Source: Haliotis asinina
Lineage: Eukaryota; Mollusca; Gastropoda; Lepetellida; Haliotidae
Direction: 5' to 3'
NCBI RefSeq assembly: GCF_037392515.1
Contig: NC_090295.1
Coordinates: 24,034,501-24,098,500 of the forward strand
DNA length: 64,000 nucleotides
Shown: positions 1 to 12,000 of the stretch, piece after piece
Position numbering within the stretch: position 1 is the first letter of the stretch
Layout of the letters: each line of letters begins with the position of its first letter
Translations under genes and position numbers: made by a program
The notes under the pieces: model-generated
The model's input: the letters and a program-made list of their open reading frames with translations, nothing else
What the model was told of the DNA's origin: nothing
The model's database searches: none

Positions 1-3000
1 CAGAGTCCAGATCGAGATGGGTGTGAAGGCAAGAGACACAAGGGGGAGGGGTCAGTATCCCCCCCAGGAAGTCTCCCAGCCCTGCCAGAGCACCCAGCTA
101 GCATGCGGGGGATGTCAGCGTTCCAACCCTGGTCCCCAACAGTGCTCAATGCCATTAAGGAGGGCAAGCTGCTACCTACACCACCAGCCATTATGAGAGA
201 AGGGTGAGTTAGAGATGATGTCAAAGTTGATGGAGTTCATCCTAGAGCTCAGTTTATTTACCCTTGTGAAAAAAAACATCACAGGATTGTGCAACTGTAT
301 TTTTAAGACATTTGCTGGCACATGTTTTGCATTGGCTGCCAATTAGCTAGCCTTTTGAATAAGCAGACAGGTGATCCGCGATATGAGCATAAGCATTGCT
401 GTTCTTATTTTTTTGTGGAACTGTCTCCGTCAGAATGTACAGGTTGTTGAATCACCTGGTGCTAGTGGACTTAGGGGTGGTTGGTAGCGTTTGTTCTTCA
501 GTGGAAGGCAGGGGTTCAGTTCCCCAAGAGTAAAATGTATGAAGCCCATTTCTGGTGTCCCCTGATGTGATATTGATGGAATATTCCTCACAGTCATTTA
601 AACCATCCATCCATCCATCCATCCATCCATCCATCCATCCATCCATCCATCCACACTCGCTCACTCACTCACTTTAGGACTACGTTCTAGACCGACACTT
701 CTACTGCAGGTTGCCTGGGATCCTACCTTCCTATCTACACACTGGTCCTCCGGTGCTGCTGCACCCAGAGAGAGTGGTGCCATACTCCGAGTCTGAGAGG
801 TGAGCATCCTTAATTTTGTGCGTGTTGCTGGCACATTTTGGGCTTCATGTCAATCTGAAGCATGCAGTAAATGGATCCTGAAATCTGCTTGGCCAATTAT
901 TCGTGGTAGCAACCTTTTGCTAATGGCTTCTAGGCTGTTGCTTTCAAGAGGAGTCTATAACTGCAAAAAGGTTTCTCTAAAGTGGTTGTAATTCTGTAAA
1001 CTAATATTATTATGGTTTTATTCAGCTCAATATTTAGCTTTATATTGAGAACTGTGGAATAGTTGTCAGATCTAGGTAGTTCTGTGGTCAGAAATTAGAT
1101 GTGAGTGTCGGTGCCATACCACCTCTTAGGGGTTATCCCAAACGGTAACTAGTGATTCCTCCCAAGTTAGCTAACATGCCATGATGTTCATGTGGTACTT
1201 GTTAAAGGTGGCATCCAACCTAACCTCACTCACTCACACACAACACTGACAAACCCTTGGAGATCCGTGTTAGAACTTCATTAACTCATGCTTGTCCACT
1301 AGAGGTGACTAATGGGCTCGGGTGGTCAGGCTGGCTGACTTGTTCGACACATGTCATTGTATCCCATCGATACTTCAACTGTCAATTACTCGATTGCAGA
1401 CTTGATTATGTACAGACTGCTGCCATAGAGCTGGAATATTGCTTAGTGCAGCGTAAAACTAAACTCCCCCACTCCCAACACTGACTTCCTTGGTCACAGC
1501 TATTGTCATTCAAAATGGCCTTTTTATGTAGATTTTCTGTTTAAATTCACCAGGTATGAGCGGCACTTCACACCAAATGTTGCTCTGGCTCCACCTCCTC
1601 AAGAGAAAGGAAAATCAGAAAACGGGGAAGTGTCTCCGACTCCCAAAATAATCGAAATTACGGACTCAACCCAGTTATCTCCGCCACGAAGCAGCAAGGA
1701 GTATCGAGAATACGACCTTCCCACCGACACAGACGATTCCTCCATAGGACAGTCTTCCCCTTCTGATGGTGAGTTCACTTAGAGTTAGCCCCCTTAACTT
1801 TCTGAACTTCCTTACATAGATTACTTGAGTATTATGTGATCTTCATCTGTAATTATAACACATCATGTACTGCATAATTTATTTCTGTACAACCTCTTGT
1901 GTTTTTGGGGTGAAATAGACTGAATGAAACTGAAAAATTGAAATAATCTTGTTCTGTTGTTCAGGAGAAGAGGCTCACACAGTTGATGGTGTGCGGGCCG
2001 AGAGTTCACTGGAGGCAGAAATGGTGATGATCCGACGGGCCCTAGATGGGAAAATACCCAACACGAAAGAAGCTAAAGATACCTTCATGCACGAGTTTTC
2101 CAAGCTGCGCACAAGACAAGAGGAGCTCCTCAACACATTAACAATAGCCAAAAACTCTCTCCAACAGGTACTTGTTACTGTTTGTCATTCATGTAAAGTC
2201 AAGATGTTAGAACTTGAAGGTTGTTATACAGTCATCAAAGTGTTTTATGCCTGTATGTACATCTTCAAGCTATACACAAGGGCTGTTGTGTGGTCATGTG
2301 GTTAAAGCGCTAGCTTCTCACATTGAAGGCCTGGTTCATTCCCCCACAGGTACAATGTGTGCAACTCATTAAAGATGCTTCTGTGTTTTCTAAATGTCCC
2401 AAACTGTTTGCCTGCCAAATTGATACTTTGGATTAATTTATAAAACATGTGACATGTGTCAGTCATTAATTTGCAGCATCAGTGAGCTTAATGCTGATGG
2501 TAATTCACTGTGTTCACATTCCACCAGCCAGAGAATCAGCAGGAGAGCAGAGATACTGGAAGCCGGTTAAAAGAGGGTTAATCACTGTACAAACAGACAA
2601 TTGGGCGGTCCTTTTTGTGCTGAAATATGGAATAGACTGACAAGGATAGGAGGGCATGACAGTTATCATAAGTTAACTGTTTTCTGCCAGAACTAAATTC
2701 TGATGCTAGTTTTGAGAGCCTACCAGATTGGAGGACTGTCAGATTTGAGAGCTTCCATTGAGGCTCTACCATAATTTGTATGTTAACACCTGAAACTATT
2801 TCATGAATAGTGATTTGAAGCCAAGTTGCTTTTTTCTCTGTAGGAGGTGGCGGCAGTCAAAGGACGTATGCGAGACGGAGTCGAAAAGAGACGCAACCTG
2901 CAGAAGGAACTGGAACGGATACGAATTGAGTGCGAATGCCGTCTTCATGACCGAGAAGAAGAGAAAGAGAGGTTGCTTAAGGAGATCGATGTGTTGAAGT

Positions 3001-6000
3001 CCAGAGATGAATGTGAGGTAGGCGCTGGTGGTGTTCATGTTGTTGATACAGAAACTGATGGGGAACCCAGGGGATATTCTCTGTGAGAAATCAGCCATTT
3101 GTTTGAGATTTTCTGAACATGTGTTTCATAAGGGCACGACAGGAATTGTTGGGAACAAGGACTGTGGATGTTCAGTGTGTTCTAGGAGGAAATTCAGTTA
3201 GCTGTGGGAGGATGTTCAGTGTTGAGGGAGTGTTGGGTGGGTGGGTGGATGGTTGGTTTGGGTGGTTTGGGGTTTGTTCAGTGAGCAATGCTTGTATGTC
3301 GAGTGTGCTGTGGGTAGAGGAAGATGCATCTACAAGCACGTCGTCAAAAATTTGAGCTCCCAATATATGGCAGTACCTTCTGCAATACTGATACCATCAC
3401 CACGATATATTGGGATACCAAAGTTTCACCTAAACATTGTTATAATGGATGGTGGTGTGGGTGGCCTTTCGGTAGAAGCCGTCATTCAGATCCGCTCATG
3501 GTTACAATGTATAAAGCTTATTTCTTGCATCCCCAGTCATATCACTGGAATAATGATAAAATGTCATAAAATCATATTCACTTCTTTCCACACCTGCTGA
3601 TCAGGGTGGTCAGGCCTGCGGACCTGTATGGCACGTTGCTTCACAATCGCGATCAGTGCTTATGATGTTGATCACTGGTTTGTCTGGTGCAAACTTGATT
3701 ATTTACATGTGACAGAATATTGTTAAAAGTAGCTTTGAACAACAATCAAACTTACAATATCGATAGAATTACTGTATATGGAGGTCAGATCTGCATTGGA
3801 GCAAGGCCACTTCTGATTGAATGATGGTATGAAATTTGTTGTTTACCTCATTGTTTCCAAGTATAACAATGGTACAGTTTACAGATATGTAGAGATCTGA
3901 ACCTTTGTTGGTATTGTCATAGCGTGAGGTATGAGTTGTTAGATGCAAATCGTTAAGATTGCTGAAATTTACATAAACAACATTTTCTGTGCAGTCCTGG
4001 GAATTATATGAAAAAATGCATAGACAACAGAATTTATGTGAGTAGGTTAGGAAAATAAAGTCTGACACTGAAACTCTCAGCAGGCTGGGAGGGTAATCAC
4101 ATCCACATTGTCAGCAGGATAGGCAAATCGAGAGACTGCACTCCTGATGAAGTAAACATGTTGGACAACCCTCTGTTTGGGTTGAATTCTTGGCAAGTTT
4201 GGCTAAATGGCTGCTAGTGGCTCTGGCATAGCTCCACTAGAGGGAGCCACATGTTGGCATTAACTCCCCAACTGGGCCAACAGTGAGGAGCTGTAAGGAG
4301 CTTTGCATCAACTTTCAAGTTGTCAGCCGACCAAGGTCAGGCCACAGAGTTTCCATGTTTTCTGTGGATGTGGAGATTTAGAAACATCGAAAGCAGTTTT
4401 TGATGCTTATTGTGTGTAAAGAAACAAGGGTAGCTTCTGTTGTGGTGATTTTTTGTCTTAACAATGTGTGTACAGTCTGTATAGTGTTTAAATGGACATA
4501 TTGTAGCAGGTTGACAGGCTTGTAGTAATGTCAGTAATAATGATACTAATAATCAAAATTTGAATATAAAGTAAAGATTTTGTAATGAATTTATGCTTGT
4601 CAGGTGATGTCCAGCGTTGGCACACACAGTATCTTGAGCTAATAGATGGCGTCACTTTTAGTTTGACTTGGGATCCAATCATCCTCTGACCCCGAATTAA
4701 TGTAAGATGTAGAAAATGACAGTTACACGATTCTTTTGAATTGGCCCATATGTAACTTCTGACATAACCCAGTCAACGACACATAACCTTGACACACTAT
4801 TAAGTTGTCAGCTGGAGGTAGATATTCCCTGATTTTATCTAAATCTGTAAAACAATACTAACAACTGTTCTAAAATAAGCACATGTAATGCAAGTCTGTG
4901 CACCAGAGAGTTTAGGCTCTAAATATGATTACAAGTGAGGTTATCGGCTCCCTGGGGAGTACACAACCCAAGCTGCAATTCTTGCATTGACGTTACCATC
5001 TTGACCTGGGGTTAGATTTTCAAAGCTAAAATTAACATTAACTTACGACCGTCTTAGTGCTAAGAGAGCCTTGAAAATCTAGGCCCTGGTGGGTTGCATC
5101 TTAATTTGAACTTAAATGTCGGTGAAGCAGTAGGCATGAGAAAAATGCTGAAATGTTGCTCACACAATAATCTGTACTGTTAGTGTGAGTCCTTCATGAA
5201 TACTGCAAAGATCAGGTTATAATTAGTCTTCAGAAAAACATGCTTGCCTTCGAAGGCAGGTAACTAGTTGGTGTGGATTGGTGACTTGTAGATTACTGTT
5301 TGTGTAAAACTGTGAGGATTTGGTCCTCAATAACCCATGTGACTAACAGAATGTGGTGGTTCGATTCACCAACTTGGTTGATGAGTGTCTTCAGTGATAT
5401 TGATACTTTTGACGTCAACCATGGGATTGTGTGGTTTAGACTGTAATTATATACTTACAACTGTTGTCACAGACAAGCACTTCAGCCTCTAAATATATAT
5501 GGTTTTGATAGAAACAAACAATTCCTTATGACTTTGAAAATGAGGCCCAATATGAAAGGAGATTTAGACTTGCTTCATTTGGAGCTTTAGCGTTGTTGAG
5601 AAGCTAGGAGGTAGAGAAAATAATGCTGGTGCAGGGACTGTGAGGCAGTCTTTCATCATATTGCTGGAATATTGCTGAATGAGAGATTAAAATGCAACAA
5701 CACACCACACCACACCACACCACACCACACCTGCACTTACTCATAATAGCTGTTCTATGTCATGATTCACTGTCAGTTTGTAGGAATGTTGTCTCAGAAA
5801 CCAGTGAAGAATATACAAGGTGTGCAGCAGATTCTGTTCAGTTCCTGTTCAAGGGAGTCGGTACCATGTCCAAAATCTGGAACACAGTCTGTTCCCTGAT
5901 GTTCCTCAGTGTCAAGTTTTGGACACAGGGAAGAATGGGAAGTGTCATCCACCAACAGGCCTTCCAGCTGCTTTGTGGCAGCCAGGGATTGTTTGCTGTA

Positions 6001-9000
6001 CAGATAATCAGTACAAAGCTTTTATTAGTCCACCTTTATGTCCTACATTCACCACTTGGATGGTCATGTCTCTGCTATTAGGACAAACATTTTGGGACAG
6101 GTTTCGAGAGTCCTTGAACTGGAAAGTATGGTGTCTGGTCAGCAACAAACACAAGTTGATCACTATATCTGATGTTCTGTAGGTTTGCAGGACAAATAAT
6201 TTAACCATTATGAGGGAAGTTGGAACACTTCTGCTTTCAATTTTTTTTTCTTATTTGCCATTATTTGGTCAAATGTTTTCCTTGATTTGGTGGTGTTAAA
6301 TTGAATTAAATCCATGATTTAGAAAGGAAAGCGAAGAGGGACAGGACAGAACTTGGACAAAGGTGTCTGTTTAGACCACTTCGGAACCATTATTTTGTTT
6401 GTGGGGGTTTCTTTGAACTATTGGTTAAGATCAGTTGAGAATGGAGTCATCTGAGGCACAACACTTCTTATCTGTGTATGTGTCCAGGTTTCTCATCATG
6501 CTGAGGCTTCACCTTAATGCAGCATTTCTTCTCAACAGGGTGACTGCTACATCCAAACACTCTCTAGAAAGCGTATCTTATGCTTTAAAGGCTTCGAGAG
6601 ATCTCAGTGGTAATGCTACCTTGTAAATATTCATCATTTCCAGAAATGCCTTGAATTTTGTGTTTATGATAAATTGCAAATCAAGGATAAATATTCTTTT
6701 AAAAATGTGGAGCTGCTTGCAGGCATTGCATGATCACATTTCTGGGTTCATGAATTGTGGAAAATTTGGGAATTTGTTGTATTAAATGTTACGAGAGGTA
6801 TGCATTGTCACTTATTAAATGTTCAGTGAGGTGTGGATGGTCACATTAAGTGTAAAGTTAATTTAGAACTGCTGACTTTGTGCTTTGTCTGTCTGTCTGT
6901 TATTTATGTAATGAATAATGGTATTCTACTTGTCTTACAAACTCAAAAGCGATCAGTCCAAAAACCTTTGAATGTGAACTTTCCTTACTTCTTTCTGAAT
7001 GAAACCCGTCACTTCAACCACTTTGTTGATATTCAGATAAGGAGAGGGTTTGACCTGGTCAGTTGTGGGTCAGCTCTCCTAATTGAAAAGTGATGTAACC
7101 CTCTTGTTAGGCCACAAACCTTTGGTCAGCATGTTTGTATGGCTCTCCAGTTATCAATTTGTCTATGAAACCAGGGAACAGTATAAGGGTACCACAGTTA
7201 GCTGACGTTCAGCAGATTTTTGAATTGCTTGGCAGAGTGGTTAATATAAGAATTACACTTATCAGAGGAACACACAAAGTCCTTGGTCCCAGCTACCAAT
7301 TGTCAGATTTTCATTTTAGTGCAGTGGATTGCTGACTTTCGTGCTGGTGATTAGATGCTTACTACGTGTTTGGTAGACAAATGCTTACTCTCTCAATATC
7401 TATAATCATGATAGAAACAAAAAGTTCCTTCAGATTTGAACCCCCATGAGATGGAGAACAGGAGGAAATCTTCACTTGTTTCTTTTAGGGTTGCAGACTA
7501 AGGTCAAAGATGATAGGATTCACCCTCTGAATTTTATGAGATTACATACTTGACAAACAAAGTGTAATGTCATAAATGACATACATTACAAATGTCTGTT
7601 TAGACACTGGAAGAATGGTGTAGTTTCTACACTCTTGAACCCATTGTTTAGCCATCAACTGTTGAAAGTTTATGGCTCAAGTGTCCTCTGACTGCACAAA
7701 TCTTAATTTTATAGGCCCGTTTTTATTAAAGTTTGTGAATGTGTGCATATAAATTCTGTGTTCCAAGATAATAACAGCACAATGGATGCAGGAGTTTATC
7801 AAGTATATTTTTATGTTTGTAGGCTTTGAAAGCAAAACAAACTGGTAATTGCAGGAATGCGTATTCCATTTGTCATCTGTAAAATATACAACTTTCAAAT
7901 CTTACTCTTTATGTAAATGATGCATGAAGGTTCCCGGTAGAATAGGCCTTCAGTAACCCATTCTTGCCATAAAAGGTGACTATGCTTGTTGTAAGAGGTG
8001 ACTAATGGGATCCCATGGTCAGGTTCGTTGACTTGGTTACAATTCATTGGTTCCCAATTGCTTAGATCGATGCTCATGATGTTGATCACTGGACTGTCTG
8101 GTCCAGACTCGAATATTTACAGACTGCCGCCGTATAGCTGATTGCAACGTAAAACTAAACTCACTCACTCTCTTTGTTTTATATTTTTAGACTATATCTG
8201 TAACGTTCCATCTTCCGTTCAATTGTTTACATGTTGATTAGTTGACTAGTTGGCATGTTGATTATTCCTGAAACTTGTACGAGTTGACCAGACTGAGATA
8301 ACAATGACAATCCTGTTTTGAAAATGTGATGCACCTTCCATTCTGTCAATCAAGATAACGTCTGATGTCACTGATATGTGCTTAACCAGCATATTTATTC
8401 TAATATTTCATGAAAAAGAAATTTGGCATTAAGAGTACATTTGCCTCCAGTGCTTCATGTTGCTGGAAGCATTTTGTTAAATGTTTTGCTTAATGAACTG
8501 TTGAAGGATATGTAGTGAAAGTAATTTTGTAAGAAGATGCACATGTTCATTTTGAAATTTTAAAAATAATTGTTTAGTGTGGCTATTCAATCGGTTGACC
8601 TAATAATAAATGACATGAAACCATTCTAGTCTCTACTCACCGAGAACTGCTGCATTGTAAAGACTGTTTCCAAATGTTTTTTGGTTGTTTTCAGCTTGAC
8701 ATTTTGACTCGAGTTTTCCAGTGTCATTTTGGTGGAAGATTTTTAAAAAATCCCATCACTTTAAATTTGTATCCTCGTTTCATATTACCTTATCTCCAGC
8801 AAGTTTGTGACAGACGCTACCCACGAGGTACACTCATCAACTATAATGTACATTTATCACTGTCGATTCTGACATGAATATTTCTTTAGAGGTGGTATTC
8901 ATCTGAACCTTGTGTTATAGTCGCAGATAGTGATTCTGTGACATTTTATTGTTGTGAGCTTGTATTTATATCTGTCTCGACCAAGGGTTAGGGAATGGAG

Positions 9001-12000
9001 ACCACGAGAGACACGGTGTCTACTGTATCATGACACAGTGTCTACAGGGGTGACTGAGTTAGTTCACATGTGACTAGCGGGCTTTTTTTTTTTTCGCAGT
9101 GAGTGCTTGGAGTAAACAACCAGTTCGCCAGTACTTTAAGTCGGTTTGTTTTTGTGGGTTCATATTTTGAAGACACGACCCATTTGGTTTGTTTACTGTC
9201 TGGGTCAATATGTCAGGATGCAGGCGATTAAATAAGATTTAGGAGAAACTTTTTCTGAATTTGTGGTCGATTAATTATTTTAATCTTCAGTGACAAAAGT
9301 TGTATCAGAATTGAAAATTATTGTATTTCAGTTTTCGTTATATTATGTGAATTTTAATATATTTTTAGGTTTTAAATAATTGGAAAAAATATTTTTTTCT
9401 GTAATACTTATGTAAGAGTTTTGCTTAATTGTGTATTTGTACGGAACTGACAGTTAATACTTGCATGTGCATTGGAGACAGTTGGTGTATGTACATGCAT
9501 TGCAGATAGTTGATACATGCATGTTGGTGCATTGCAGATTCAAATTCTCATTTGCAGGGATAAAGGGTTAGTTACTTAATGTGTAAATTGTTATGAAGTG
9601 TGAATTTCAAATTCTCTTTACACAGATTTCAAATCCTTTTGAAAGTTTGATTATTGTAGGCTGTAATACAGGAGGTAAATTTCACTGTCTTTTTTAATAT
9701 TATCTTGACCTCAAGTTCCTGATTCAACCACTAACTATGCCTTCTCCCGAGATAATATTTCAAACATTGAAAGTAAATAAGTTTCATTTATGGAGTTCAC
9801 AAAGTCGGGAGTTAAATCAAATTTCAAATCCAAGCATAGTAAATGAAAACTGAATTTAGTACAGTGAAAAAAAAAGGGCTGTATGTGACTGAGTATCCAA
9901 GGAGTATTCTGTATTGAGGTTGGCGATGAACAGGCTGTATTGAGGTCACAGCATCATCTGTGGGAGGGGACTTACGGGTGGCGGAGCCTACAGAATTGTA
10001 CAATGGGAGGGGAGCTGCCACAGGTCAGCTGGTAAAGTCAACTAAGCACTCAAGCGTCACTGTGCTATCACCATGTGACCGCCTGTGTAGGCTGGGTGGC
10101 TGGTGCAGTGTTAGGGGAACTTGTATAATTATGTCTGTCGACTCACCTGATCTTGAGGTCAAGGTTGGAAAAATCAGGCTTGTTTTCCCTGGACAAATTG
10201 TTGTTTGGAAATGCTCCGGGTTGAATCCAGACATTTCATGTTGTTTAGATTGTTAGGTGTTTATTTCTTGGCATAGCTATTTTCTTGATGTGGGAAGTGA
10301 TCCTTTCTGGCACAAAACATTTAGTTTTGAAATATGAAAGTATCCACATTATAGGTTTGGAAGCATTTTGATATGCTCTATGTAGTTAGTGAAATAACAG
10401 ATATTTAAGTCCTGGGTATGAAAACCCAAAGCTGATATGTTTTTGTAAAATAGAATGCTTTCATGTTTTACATGATAAAAAAGGTAGGCACATCTGTGAT
10501 AAGGTAGCAGTGAGAGGCGTTGAAGCTGGACTAAGAAATGTTGCAGTAATCTCTCTTCTTTCAAAATAAATCCCTCCAATTTCTTCATATTTCATTCCCC
10601 ATACTTTCTTGCACTGATTGGATAACATTTCCCATAAGCAGACCTGCAGAGGCGACTATCACTTCACTTCTGTCTAAGAGCTCGACATTTCTAATTGATG
10701 GTTGCCATGGCAACGGGGTATTTTTTTTGTGATCTTACAGAAGCATTGTTGAGGCATGCACAGCCTTCACAAGCATGATGAAGACTCACTGTGAGACAAA
10801 TCTTCTTTGGGGACTTGAGATATTGGCTGTGAGAAACTGTGAACATTTAAAGGTCGAGTAAGATTCAGCTTTTTTTCCGTCAACAAAATGCCACGAGATT
10901 TTCCTCCATGAAATTAAATTAAAACAAAAGTTAGTTTAGTTACAGTGCCATGTTTGCAGGCAGGTATTTGGGGAAAATTGAATTAAATCCCCAAACTAAA
11001 GCAGGATGAAACTAACTTAAACCAGACCTTCCCCCTCTTCTCCCCCCCCACCCCCCACCCATCTCATTTTGTGTCTTATTTATTTGCTTTTTATTGGTTT
11101 TTTACTCAGCATAAATCAAAAGCATATACATGAGGTTCTGTGGCTCCGTCTGTCCCACTGGGAAAGTAGAAATGCCAAAGTGAGATCCTTATCAGGAGTC
11201 TGGAAGCTAGTGGGAGCTCTGTACAACATAGACAGGTGGACATGGTTGAAAATACACACCAAGCAATTTTAGGAATGTTTTGTACATTTTCGTTGTAAAA
11301 TGGTTATGAGTTAGCATGGACTTATGGTTTTGTAGTACATATTTTTTTGTTTTTGAATCTGAAACAAGGTAAACATGATTAGATTAGAGGGTTTTTAAAG
11401 TGTCTTTATTTTAGGTTTGTTTGTTTGATATGTCAATATGAACTAGCTTTACTGACTTAAGTTGCTGATTGTGCAGATGCAGATAGGCTTTGCTTGTGGA
11501 TGTTTGCTAAATTGGACAATTTCAAGTTAGGAAGGGTACATGGGTATGCAAAGGCATTAAGGAAACACATTTACTTGTTGAGTACGTCTTTTCTACCAGC
11601 AAGTGGAGCCCCAGGTGAAAAATCACCAAAAAGTGACAACAAAATACTGATCGTTTTTAAAACATCTTTTTTATTCGGGTGTCCAAAATTCTGAAGCAGA
11701 TCATCCGAGTTGGTCTGTTGATTTCATGTGACTGTGCAAAATTTGATTTGTTGCAGTTATTAGATTTTGTTTTAGCATGAAATTCATTGGTCTGAAATGA
11801 AATGAGACTTTAGTGTGCACTGATGCTGTTTTGACTGATGGAACCTGTAGTGGTGTAAATGATGGAGTATTCAACAGCTGTTGTATGAGACTCAGAGCTT
11901 GCTGCATTAGGATAACTGTTTATCATATATTCAGCAGGATATATATATGTAGTTTCAGTATTACATTCTAGGGACAGAGTTCACCAAGTTCAACTGTTTC

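Noticed and set aside
452-664. Minus-strand ORF with repeated WMDG
   Set aside because: It is the translation of the CATC microsatellite and the SINE body.
2796-3098. Minus-strand ORF over a SKI exon
   Set aside because: It is antisense to the coiled-coil exon at 2844-3017.
9000-9060. GACACGGTGTCTAC and GACACAGTGTCTAC as a hairpin or regulatory site
   Set aside because: Short imperfect palindromes of this size are expected by chance in 64 kb.
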